A stretch of DNA of 64,000 nucleotides from Niabella sp. (GTDB lineage Bacteria > Bacteroidota > Bacteroidia > Chitinophagales > Chitinophagaceae), in the NCBI GenBank assembly GCA_017744715.1, contig JAGIAT010000017.1:54951-118950 (forward strand). The letters are read 5' to 3'. Below are positions 37,243 through 44,565 of this stretch, one piece after another. The stretch's first letter is position 1; each line of letters opens with the position of its first letter. Both the position numbers and the translations under genes were made by a program. The notes beneath the pieces are model-generated. The model was given only the letters and a program-made list of their open reading frames with translations. It searched no databases and was not told the DNA's origin.

Positions 37243-38217
37243 TCAGCCGGTGCGGTATTTCAGGGGGCTTACCTTAAAACGCTTCTTAAATGCCGTGGAA
37301 AAATGATGTGCATAGGCATAGCCCACCACCAATGCAATTTCATCAATAGTGGCCTTCGTGTCCCGCAATAACAGGGCGGCATGCTCCATGCGCAGGCGAT
37401 GGATATAAGTGAACAGGGTTTCTTCAAAAAGCTGCTTAAACCCTTTTTTTAATTTGAATTCATTCAGCAGGCTTACCCGGCTGAGTTGGTGAAGACTAAG
37501 ATCGGACAGGTAATGGATATCGATATATGCTTTTAACTGATGCAACCGCTCCTGTTCCTTCCAGGGGATGGTGGTGGTAAATGCCGGAGCAGAAAACTGT
37601 TCGATCTCAAGTGCAATCAGTTCCAGTATACGGGATTGCAGTAAAAGGCTTCGCATGGTTCCGGTTTCTGCGCAATTCAGGATACTGCCCAGTAACAACT
37701 GCATTTTGCTGGAAACAGACCGGGCTTCGGGCGCTCCGGAAAAAGGGCGCTGTGCTTCAAGGTTGCGCTGCACCTGTTCGCTCCAGCGGTCGTTACAGCC
37801 GATTGAAGCTGTAAAAAAATACCTGTCAATAATGATATGTAACAACGATAGTGAATGGTTGCCGGCGATACGGTGATGATCGCCGGCCTCCGGTGCGTAT
37901 ACCAGGTTGTGGCGGTTTGTTTGCATATCCATCGGGTGTTCGATCCCCGTAAACCGGGAGTACATATGCCCGCCCAGCTGGAAATTGATATTAATGGTAT
38001 CACTGCTGGTAGCTCCGTGCATTTCCAGTTCTTCAGCTGTGTGCCATCGGATCTGCGACAAATGAATGTGCGGAAAGGTGTCTGTATGCAGCTGCAGCGC
38101 TCCTGCGCGTGGGTGCAGACTTGTAACCGGCTCGGGCAACGGATTGGGGGCTCCCGGCTCCAGGTTGGAAAGCAGCTCGAAATCGAGGATGTCTGTATTC
38201 AATAATTTAAAAGCCAT
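37243..38217 (-). CDS. AraC family transcriptional regulator
   Basis: A 324-residue regulator. The N-terminal ~210 residues contain a cupin-like effector region (HLSQIRWHTAEELEMHG ... FQLGGHMYSRF ... HNLVYAPEAGDHHRIAG). The C-terminal ~100 residues form the double HTH: LHQLSRVSLLNEFKLKKGFKQLFEETLFTYIHRLRMEHA and IDEIALVVGYAYAHHFSTAFKKRFKVSPLKYR. The layout resembles siderophore- or stress-responsive AraC proteins (PchR-like, from KLKKGFKQLF). ATG 38217 was chosen; a TTG at 38241 would add eight residues. It is divergent from the diheme cytochrome gene. Confidence 0.9.
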   Translation of the reverse strand: MAFKLLNTDILDFELLSNLEPGAPNPLPEPVTSLHPRAGALQLHTDTFPHIHLSQIRWHTAEELEMHGATSSDTININFQLGGHMYSRFTGIEHPMDMQTNRHNLVYAPEAGDHHRIAGNHSLSLLHIIIDRYFFTASIGCNDRWSEQVQRNLEAQRPFSGAPEARSVSSKMQLLLGSILNCAETGTMRSLLLQSRILELIALEIEQFSAPAFTTTIPWKEQERLHQLKAYIDIHYLSDLSLHQLSRVSLLNEFKLKKGFKQLFEETLFTYIHRLRMEHAALLLRDTKATIDEIALVVGYAYAHHFSTAFKKRFKVSPLKYRTG

Positions 38218-38307
38218 AAATCCGTTTGGCGTAATGATCAATCCGTTTAACGTATCCTGCAGTTACGGAGTGCAGTTGAAATTTGCGTAAAAATAAACCA
38301 TTTTATC

Positions 38308-39186
38308 ATGCTTGGAAAAATATTCAAATGGAGCGGTATTGTTCTGGCCGCATTGCTCGTATTAACATTGGTGGCGTATGCCGGTATTTCGCTGAATGTT
38401 CATAACCGGATGAAGGAACGGTATACCTATACCGTTGCACCCGTTGCCGTTCCCTCCGACAGTGCCAGTCTTCTGAGAGGCGCACATCTGCTGGCGATAA
38501 AAGGTTGCTACGAATGCCATGGCACACAGATGTCCGGTAAGATCATTGCCGATGACGGCATGATCGGAAGGGTTAGTGCGGCAAATCTTACCAGGGGCAG
38601 GGGCGGACTACCTGCGGATTATACATCCGAAGACTGGTTCCGGGCGCTACAGCACGGTATCGGAAAAGATGGCCGCCCGCTGGTGCTGATGCCGTCACAG
38701 GAAACAACGCTGATGGCTGAAAGTGATATCGCTGCCATCATTGCGTATTGTAACCGGCTGCCGCCCGTTGATAATCAACTCCCGCCTATAAGCGTTGGTC
38801 CTGCTGCACGTATACTGGCTTTTTTTGACAAAATTCCGTTGTTGCCTGTAGAAAAGATCGATCATTTCAGGAAACCGGATAGGGTTGCCGATACCCTGGA
38901 AGGAATCGGACAGGGAAAATACCTGGCGGCCTCGTGCTCCGGATGTCATGGTGCAAACCTGAAAGGCGGTGACGCGCTGCTGCCTGGCATGCTCCCCGCG
39001 CCGGATCTCAGCGCCGGCGGTAATCCTGGCAAATGGACAAGGGAACAATTTATACATACGCTCCGCACCGGTACCACGCCTTCCGGCCATACGATGAAAA
39101 ATGAAGATATGCCCTGGCAGATGACGGCACGGTATACAGATAAAGAACTGGCTTCTTTATATCAATACTTCCGTTCGCTTAAATAA
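38308..39186 (+). CDS. Membrane-anchored diheme c-type cytochrome
   Basis: A 292-residue protein with an N-terminal membrane helix (about 7-28) and two cytochrome c domains. Heme-binding motifs are CYECH (C67, C70, H71) and CSGCH (C210, C213, H214). Methionines in VLMPSQE and NEDMPWQ are candidate sixth ligands. It resembles the cytochrome subunits that take electrons from periplasmic sugar or alcohol dehydrogenases. No dehydrogenase gene is next to it. A terminator-like hairpin follows. Confidence 0.9.
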   Translation: MLGKIFKWSGIVLAALLVLTLVAYAGISLNVHNRMKERYTYTVAPVAVPSDSASLLRGAHLLAIKGCYECHGTQMSGKIIADDGMIGRVSAANLTRGRGGLPADYTSEDWFRALQHGIGKDGRPLVLMPSQETTLMAESDIAAIIAYCNRLPPVDNQLPPISVGPAARILAFFDKIPLLPVEKIDHFRKPDRVADTLEGIGQGKYLAASCSGCHGANLKGGDALLPGMLPAPDLSAGGNPGKWTREQFIHTLRTGTTPSGHTMKNEDMPWQMTARYTDKELASLYQYFRSLK

Positions 39187-39198
39187 AGCATGGCTTAA

Positions 39199-39253
39199 AA
39201 CCCGGTGTTCCTGTAAAGATGTGCTGATCTATCTGAGCGCCGGGTTGTCTTTT
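39199..39253 (+). terminator. Possible terminator after the cytochrome gene
   Basis: AACCCGGTG (39199-39207) pairs with CGCCGGGTT (39238-39246) with one wobble, followed by a short T-rich tail. The loop is long. Confidence 0.45.
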
Positions 39254-39375
39254 GCATCCTTAACGCTAACGTGTTGTACGACTTAATATATAAGCCATCA
39301 TAAGACGCTTTAGCGGTACAACAAATTCGGCAATTGGTTCCGTATAAATTTTATCACCAAACAATTATCAAAAAA

Positions 39376-39993
39376 ATGAAAATCAAATCTGTTCTTTTGG
39401 CCGCAATGGCAAGTCTCCTGTTTTCCTGCTCCCGCAACGGAGCCGTTCTCCGCAATACTTTTGAAGTAGACGCAGCTTCGTCTTCCGTAGAATGGAAGGG
39501 TTCTGCACCCGATCATTTTCACATTGGCGCTTTCGATGTAACCGGCGCTTTAACGGCCGATCGTTATGGCCGGATAAAAAGCGGAACATTCCGGATCCCG
39601 ATTGCCAGCATCCGGGATTTCGATCTGGAAGATCCGCTGAAAGAGCAGTTGCTGACCCATTTAAAAAGCGCTGATTTTTTTAACCTGCCGGTATATCCCG
39701 AAGCCCGTTTTCAAATTACGGAAGTACAGCCGTATCATCAAAAAGAGCCTGCGGCTTTGGATGGCGCTAATATGCTGATAACCGGAGATTTTACATTGAT
39801 GGGCCAAACACACCAGCTGCGTTTTCCGGCGAAGGTTACCATGAGTGGTGACCGGATCCAAACTGAAGCTTCCTTCAATTTGAACCGGCTGATCTGGGGA
39901 ATGAGCAGTTTCAGCGATCCGGAGCAGCCCCTGTATATTTTGCCGGAAGTAGGGATCACCTTAAAGATCCGGGCGATCAAAACAAATGAGTAG
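39376..39993 (+). CDS. YceI family lipoprotein
   Basis: A 205-residue periplasmic or outer-membrane lipoprotein (MKIKSVLLAAMASLLFSC, cysteine 18) with a YceI lipocalin-like barrel: FEVDAASSSVEWKG, FHIGAFDVTGALTAD, GTFRIPIASIRDFDLED, LLTHLKSADFFNLPVYPEARFQIT and ITGDFTLMGQTHQLRFPAKVT. YceI proteins bind isoprenoid-type lipids; the ligand here is unknown. The start at 39376 gives the proper lipoprotein signal. Confidence 0.92.
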   Translation: MKIKSVLLAAMASLLFSCSRNGAVLRNTFEVDAASSSVEWKGSAPDHFHIGAFDVTGALTADRYGRIKSGTFRIPIASIRDFDLEDPLKEQLLTHLKSADFFNLPVYPEARFQITEVQPYHQKEPAALDGANMLITGDFTLMGQTHQLRFPAKVTMSGDRIQTEASFNLNRLIWGMSSFSDPEQPLYILPEVGITLKIRAIKTNE

Positions 39994-40080
39994 TATCATA
40001 GTTTTTGAGGGGGACCAGAAAGTATCTTTCGTAAGCCCCGTTCGTTACCGGTAGTACAAATAATTCAACAAACAATCAGC

Positions 40081-40638
40081 ATGCAAACATTACCCCAAAC
40101 CATTACCCATCCGCTGATCGGGGATACGGTCACTTTTCTGAAAACGGCGGATGAAACAAACGGCGCCTACACGCTTGTAGAAGTTGTACTGCTACCCGGA
40201 GGGGGCAACGATCTTCATTATCATGTAGATTATATCGAAGTATTTGAAGTGCTGGAAGGCGTGTTGGGTATACAGTACGGCAAAACGGAGCACTATCTGA
40301 ACCCGGGTGATACATTAACCGTGCCCAAAAAAGTGGTGCATCGTTTTTTTAACAGGGATCCCCGGCACCCTGTAAAATTCAGGGTAACCATTCAGCCGGC
40401 GCGGCATTTTGAAGTGATGCTGCGTATTGCCTACGGGTTGGCGGTAGACGGTAAAATCAACAAAAAGGGATTGCCGCATATCTGGCATCTGGCCATCCTG
40501 TTTCAAAAAGGAGAAAGTTATCTCCCGGGAGTACCGCTGGTGATTCAAAAGGGAATCTTTGGGATCCTCGCCCGTATTGCCTGTATAAGAGGTGTGCACC
40601 GCGAGCTGTATAAATATTATAAACCGGAGGCCGGCTAA
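40081..40638 (+). CDS. Cupin-domain protein
   Basis: A 185-residue cytoplasmic protein with one cupin barrel in the first 110 residues. Motif 1 is GGNDLHYHVDYIEVFEVLEG and motif 2 is LNPGDTLTVPKKVVHRF, with the metal-binding histidines in LHYH and VVHRF. The last ~75 residues are helical and hydrophobic and are not recognised. No catalytic function can be assigned. A partial -7 box (TATCTTTC at 40023-40030) lies upstream. Confidence 0.82.
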   Translation: MQTLPQTITHPLIGDTVTFLKTADETNGAYTLVEVVLLPGGGNDLHYHVDYIEVFEVLEGVLGIQYGKTEHYLNPGDTLTVPKKVVHRFFNRDPRHPVKFRVTIQPARHFEVMLRIAYGLAVDGKINKKGLPHIWHLAILFQKGESYLPGVPLVIQKGIFGILARIACIRGVHRELYKYYKPEAG

Positions 40639-40833
40639 AGTTTATGAGCACCATATTGAACGGAACGATCATAGTTGCCCGGCTTTTAAGTAGCTGACAC
40701 TACAGGGCACAAAGGAAGCTGTTTATAAGGGCACCCTGTTTTTACAACGCAAACAAGGCATAGTGGAGTGATCATTGTACCGGCTTTCCGTATCTTTATG
40801 CAATAACACGGTTGAGTATTTTAAACACAGTAT

Positions 40834-41259
40834 ATGCAGCACAAGAACAAGCGAACACATACCCGGAGACGATTCATAAAGAATGCAGCTGTGCTGGCCG
40901 CGTCATCCACAGTGATCGGTCAGCGTCCGGAAGCGCCCCGGCAGCAGGTAATCCATCATGTATTTTTTTGGTTAAAGAACCCCGATGCTGCGGCAGACAA
41001 AAAGGAGCTGATTGCAGGATTGAAAACGCTGAAGGCGATTCCGCAGGTTCGGCAGTTGCTCATCGGTACCCCGGCCTCCACCGTAAAGCGGGATGTAGTG
41101 GATAACAGTTTCCAGGTTTCGGAGCTGATGTATTTTAACAATACCCGGGACCAGGACGATTACCAGGTACATCCGCTGCATAAAGCCTTCGTGGAAAAAT
41201 ACAGTCATCTCTGGGAACGGGTGGTGGTGTATGATATGATCACAGATGGGGTCGTATAG
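40834..41259 (+). CDS. Dabb-domain protein with twin-arginine signal
   Basis: A 141-residue protein. The N-terminus has THTRRRFIKNAAVLAASS, a Tat export motif, followed by a dimeric alpha-beta barrel (Dabb, stress-response A/B barrel) domain with VIHHVFFWLKNPD, KELIAGLKTLKAIP and YQVHPLHKAFVEKY. Secreted Dabb proteins occur in Bacteroidota sugar-catabolic loci, but here the role is unknown. A TATCTTTA box at 40791-40798 may be its promoter -7 element. Confidence 0.87.
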   Translation: MQHKNKRTHTRRRFIKNAAVLAASSTVIGQRPEAPRQQVIHHVFFWLKNPDAAADKKELIAGLKTLKAIPQVRQLLIGTPASTVKRDVVDNSFQVSELMYFNNTRDQDDYQVHPLHKAFVEKYSHLWERVVVYDMITDGVV

Positions 41260-41540
41260 GCGTGTTGCCAATAAGACAGGAAGCCACAAAGAAGAACTTT
41301 GATCTAAAGGATCGTTGCGGTTGGGTTTTTACCGCTAAGGCCGCAAGGGGCGGCAACGGTCGTTATAGGAGATAGCGGGACGTATCCGGATTTCTTTGCA
41401 TTCATTGCGGGTTCTTTGCGATCGTTGCGTTTAAGCTTTTATAATTAAAGCCGGAGGAAACGCAAGCGTTTATAACCTGGCTGCAAAACCGCCGGCCACC
41501 GGCATCCGTAACCCTCATCGATGGAAATTGCAGAAAAAGT
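41260..41540. other. Repeat-rich intergenic DNA, first part
   Basis: No gene. It contains scattered blocks of the CGCAA/TTGCG type (for example GGTTTTTACCGCTAAGGCCGCAAGG near 41325 and TTCTTTGCGATCGTTGCGTTTAAGC near 41410) related in style to the 187-bp array at 7.6-8.6 kb. Confidence 0.6.
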
Positions 41541-41654
41541 TGTGTCAAACAAAACAGTGTCAGCTTTACGATGACACAAAACGGGTTGACACAAATTTGT
41601 GTCAATCAAAATAGTGTCAGTAGAAAAATGACACGCCGGGGGCTGACACAGATT
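41541..41654. repeat. Duplicated 57-bp element with eight phased GTGTCA/TGACAC hexamers
   Basis: Two direct 57-bp units (41541-41597 and 41598-41654) each have GTGTCA, GTGTCA, TGACAC, TGACAC at intervals of exactly 15 bp (starts 41542, 41557, 41572, 41587 and 41599, 41614, 41629, 41644). The hexamers are identical while the 9-bp spacers differ between units. At the junction there is a perfect 20-bp palindrome TTGACACAAATTTGTGTCAA (41586-41605). Each unit can fold as a nested stem with a symmetric 9x9 internal loop, or act as a cluster of protein sites. Confidence 0.9.
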
Positions 41655-41679
41655 GTCTTCGCTGCAGATCGCGGTTTTT

Positions 41680-42120
41680 TTAACGCAACGTTCGCAAGGC
41701 TTTCGCAACGTTCGCCATGGGCAGCGATATACGTGTTGGCCGTATCGCCATTGCGGCCTTAGCGGATTCTTTGCGCACATTGCGTTTAAACTTTTACTAC
41801 AGAACAGCAACGGGCGCAAGGCTTTCGCAACGTTCGCCAGGCACAGCGATATAAGTGTTGGCCGTATTGCCATTGCGGCCTTAGCGGCTTCTTTGCGCAC
41901 ATTGCGTTTAAGCTTTTTACTACAGAAGGATGAAGGGTAGATTTAGTAATATGATGATCCTGTTCTTCGCAGCTTGCGGATCTGCTTTTTAACGCGAGGG
42001 ACGCAAGGGTTTCGCAATGTTCGCTATGTGCAGCGATATAAGAGTTGGCCCGTATTGCCATTGCGGCCTTAGCGGCTTCTTTGCGCACATTGCGTTTAAA
42101 CTTTTACTACAGAATGCCTG
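41680..42120. repeat. Three imperfect copies of a ~110-130-bp CGCAA/TTGCG repeat
   Basis: The phrase CAGCGATATA recurs near 41722, 41843 and 42031, each followed by GTTGGCCGTATCGCCATTGC (or a near variant), GCGGCCTTAGCGG, and CTTTGCGCACATTGCGTTTAA plus CTTTTACTACAGAA. Copies 2 and 3 are separated by an unrelated ~60 bp. Apparent frames in this stretch repeat the same peptide words and are not genes. Confidence 0.85.
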
Positions 42121-42133
42121 TATTTCAGAGGTA

Positions 42134-42325
42134 TTAATTGCCGGCGTTGAAAGCGGAGATCTTATGAATATTCAGCCATTCGCGAAACTCTTCCGGGCGT
42201 TCCGGCGAGAAATGAATGATCTCTCCCGATTTCAGGAGGATGGTAAAGAATCCCGATGATTCCACAAATTTGTTCAGCTGTGCATGGCCGTATTCAAATT
42301 CCGGAAATAAAGCAGCAATGTTCAT
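42134..42325 (-). CDS. Small conserved-looking cytoplasmic protein, unknown function
   Basis: A 63-residue protein (MNIAALFPEFEYGHAQLNKFVESSGFF is the first half, shown here only as NIAALFPEF and GHAQLNKFVE). It has a helix, a strand FFTILLKSGEIIHF and a helix PEEFREWLNIHKI, a compact alpha-beta-alpha plan. Codon use is ordinary, the ATG is well placed, and it lies between repeat DNA and a long gap. I recognise no family; the hydrophobic pattern supports a real protein. Confidence 0.6.
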   Translation of the reverse strand: MNIAALFPEFEYGHAQLNKFVESSGFFTILLKSGEIIHFSPERPEEFREWLNIHKISAFNAGN

Positions 42326-42733
42326 ATATAAAACTATTTAACCAGGCTTTAGTGCCCGGTATCTGTTAAATACTCCACATAAAAGTATCAAAATATCCTG
42401 CACAAAAAACAACCCGGGGTGCCCGGCAAATTTCCTGGGGACAAAAGGTGGAAATCTTGCGTTTTTAAAAAGAAAACAGCTGGCATTTTGCTGGTGAGAT
42501 GATAATCATAGCCCAGATGCACAGATTTGGTGACTTTTAGCACCGGAAAATTTTCAAAAATAGCGAAAGCTTCTGGCTGTACAGCCGGTGAAAAATTGCT
42601 GTTTTATGGCTTTCAAAGCAAATGCGCCTGCAGGCTTCAAGCTTCAAAGACAATGACGACAAGCGCATACTATTAGGTACAACCTGTTCATCTGTGGCAA
42701 TAAAAGCAGCGGATTGGCAAAGGTCGGCTATTC
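42326..42733. other. 408-bp gap with no recognised feature
   Basis: Between the small gene and the end of the AraC gene of PUL2. No repeat, RNA gene or long frame was seen. It marks the left border of PUL2. Confidence 0.5.
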
Positions 42734-43594
42734 CTAGGTATGAATAAGTTTCCGGTATTCGTTCGGCTGGATATGTTTCATTTTTTTAAACTGCCGGTTA
42801 AAATGGGTGATATTGTTAAACCCGCTTTCATAGCAGATTTCCTTAATGCTTTTCTGACCTTCCGATAGTAGTTTACAGGCATGCCCTATCCGCAGTTCTG
42901 CGATGAACTGGGTATAGCTTTTGCGGGTGCAGGACTTAAAATACCGGCAAAAAGAGTTAACGGTAAGGTTGGCAAGGGCCGCAACCTCTTTAATATAAAT
43001 GGTGGATTTGAAATGCTGGAGGGTATAGTTATAAATCTTGTTGATCCGGTCCGATTGGGTGAATGGATTATTGCTTTGATAGGCCGTAGAGATGGTCAAT
43101 GCTTTTTTACATTCCGAAAGACAGATCAGCAATTCCAGCAGCAAAACGACCCGCCTGGCATCTGTTGCTGCAATCAGCTCGGTAAGGAGCCCTTTGGCCG
43201 CTTCAGCCTTTGCACCTCTGAGCACCAGTCCTTTCTTACTCTTATCCAGGAGTGCTGCTATCTTTTGATTTTCCGGTATCGCTAAAAAATCCTTTCCCCA
43301 GAAATCTTCGCGGAACTGCGTTAGTTCTATATAAGATTTTACAGGGGCCTCAGCGGTATATAAACTGTCAAACTTCCAGTAGTGCGGCAGATAACTGCCA
43401 ATAAACACCAGGTCCCCGCTTTTAAAATGATGAATGCCATCCCCGGCAAACAACGTGCCGCCTCCTTTTACTACATGAATGAGTTCAAACTCCGGGTGGT
43501 AATGCCAGCTATTGTTCTTGTAAGATTTACTGTCGGATCTTGCACTGAACGAGATCGCCGGACCAGATGTAATTTTAAGAAGAATGGGTTTCAT
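42734..43594 (-). CDS. AraC family regulator of PUL2 (cupin plus double HTH)
   Basis: A 286-residue regulator. The N-terminal cupin (WHYHPEFELIHVVKGGGTLFAGDGIHHFKSGDLVFIG) is the sugar-sensing AraC-binding type found in rhamnose and melibiose regulators. The C-terminal HTH pair is IYIKEVAALANLTVNSFCRYFKS and IKEICYESGFNNITHFNRQFKKMKHIQPNEYR. It is divergent from the L-fucose dehydrogenase gene; the 130-bp region between them holds the 31-bp operator-like motif that is repeated upstream of the beta-propeller glycosidase gene. It is the likely activator of those units. Confidence 0.92.
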   Translation of the reverse strand: MKPILLKITSGPAISFSARSDSKSYKNNSWHYHPEFELIHVVKGGGTLFAGDGIHHFKSGDLVFIGSYLPHYWKFDSLYTAEAPVKSYIELTQFREDFWGKDFLAIPENQKIAALLDKSKKGLVLRGAKAEAAKGLLTELIAATDARRVVLLLELLICLSECKKALTISTAYQSNNPFTQSDRINKIYNYTLQHFKSTIYIKEVAALANLTVNSFCRYFKSCTRKSYTQFIAELRIGHACKLLSEGQKSIKEICYESGFNNITHFNRQFKKMKHIQPNEYRKLIHT

Positions 43595-43634
43595 ATTTCT
43601 GAAATATTCCTTTGAAATTCAAAAATAGGCCATT

Positions 43635-43665
43635 TATGATAAAATAATATAGGTATTGGCACATA
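43635..43665 (+). promoter_or_regulatory. 31-bp operator-like motif, copy 1
   Basis: Consensus of the two copies is TATGWTAAAATA followed by RTRYAGGTRTTGGCACATA. Copy 1 lies between the AraC gene and the L-fucose dehydrogenase gene. The AGGT of the motif starts 44 bp before a TTTCTTTG -7-like box (43695-43702), exactly as in copy 2. Confidence 0.75.
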
Positions 43666-43694
43666 GAATGCGGCCTTTGCTGCCGGTTATGTTA

Positions 43695-43702
43695 TTTCTT
43701 TG
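43695..43702 (+). promoter_or_regulatory. -7-like box of the fucose catabolic operon
   Basis: TTTCTTTG differs from TAnnTTTG only at the second base. It would start transcription about 16 nt before the ATG at 43725. The same box is found at 48885-48892. Confidence 0.55.
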
Positions 43703-43724
43703 TTGCGCAGAAACGAATGTTGCC

Positions 43725-44486
43725 ATGATACTATCAGATAAAGTTATTGTCATTACAGGAGGAGCCAGCGGAATTGGTTACGAATGTGTAAAGGCCTATA
43801 TAAAGGGCGGTGCGCGGGTGGCAGCACTGGATATACAGCAGGAGGCCATTGACCGGCTCAGGAAGGAAATAGGCAGCGTGCATCTTTGTATGCAATGCGA
43901 TGTATCCGACGAGGCACAGGTAAAAGCGGCAATCGCACACATTGAACACCACTACGGAAGGATCGATTGTTTGCATAACAATGCAGGCATTGCCGCACCG
44001 GCCAAACCATTGCATGAAACCTCGGTTCGCGAGTGGCAGGACCTGATGCAGGTAAATGTATTCAGCATTTATTTAACAACGCGGTATGGACTGCCGGCCT
44101 TGCAACAATCGAAAGGATGCATCTTAAATACAAGCAGCATGGCAGGCAGCATTGGCCAGGCAAATCATGCGGCCTATACCGCCACCAAAGGCGCGGTGGA
44201 TGCGCTTACAAAATCGATGGCGCTGGATTATGCGCCCCTTGGGATCCGGGTAAATGCCGTGGCTCCGGCGGGCGTATGGACGCCGTTGCTGCGGGCCTGG
44301 GCAAACGAACAACCGGATACGGCGCATATTGAATCCTATCTGGATGGGATCCATGCCCTGGGGTATTGTCCCGGAGGTGATGTAATTGCAGACGCCTGTG
44401 TTTACCTGGTTTCTGAAAAAGCGCGGTTTATAACGGGATGTATCCTGCCGGTGGGTGGTGGTGCGGAACTGGGTTATAGACGATGA
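43725..44486 (+). CDS. SDR family L-fucose dehydrogenase (HSD17B14-like)
   Basis: A 253-residue short-chain dehydrogenase. The NAD-binding motif is TGGASGIG (11-18), NNAG at about 85, and the catalytic set S138, Y151, K155. The segment with SSMAGSIGQANHAAYTATKG, RVNAVAPAGVWTPL and the terminal GGAELGY closely follow human HSD17B14, which oxidises L-fucose to L-fuconolactone; this comparison is from memory. The next gene is L-fuconate dehydratase, which fits the first step of the non-phosphorylating L-fucose pathway. The start at 43725 is the normal SDR start; an upstream in-frame ATG-like extension would overlap the promoter. An alternative is 2-keto-3-deoxy-L-fuconate dehydrogenase. Confidence 0.85.
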   Translation: MILSDKVIVITGGASGIGYECVKAYIKGGARVAALDIQQEAIDRLRKEIGSVHLCMQCDVSDEAQVKAAIAHIEHHYGRIDCLHNNAGIAAPAKPLHETSVREWQDLMQVNVFSIYLTTRYGLPALQQSKGCILNTSSMAGSIGQANHAAYTATKGAVDALTKSMALDYAPLGIRVNAVAPAGVWTPLLRAWANEQPDTAHIESYLDGIHALGYCPGGDVIADACVYLVSEKARFITGCILPVGGGAELGYRR

Positions 44487-44513
44487 AAAATATAGTGTAA
44501 AAAAAACATATTA

Positions 44514-44540
44514 AGCAGGGCTCTGAAGGCTGCTGTTTTT
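44514..44540 (+). terminator. Weak terminator or attenuator between fucose dehydrogenase and dehydratase genes
   Basis: AGCAG (44514-44518) pairs with CTGCT (44530-44534), extended by a few imperfect pairs, followed by GTTTTT. It may reduce rather than stop transcription into the next gene. Confidence 0.45.
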
Positions 44541-44565
44541 ATTAAAACATTGACAGGAATAAGAT

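Noticed and set aside
41445..41900. A 151-codon minus-strand frame and overlapping plus-strand frames in the repeat region, with a 5-residue rhythm
   Set aside because: The rhythm comes from hexamers on a 15-bp grid. The encoded peptide has no pentapeptide-repeat signature, is cysteine- and basic-rich, and runs into the unrelated CGCAA repeats.
42326..42733. Possible prophage or integron attachment site near the PUL2 border
   Set aside because: No integrase, tRNA end or direct repeat pair bracketing the locus could be found within the window.
43656..43724. Longer start of the fucose dehydrogenase gene with an apparent signal-like N-terminus
   Set aside because: It would overlap the operator motif and promoter box, and the SDR fold begins normally at the ATG at 43725.
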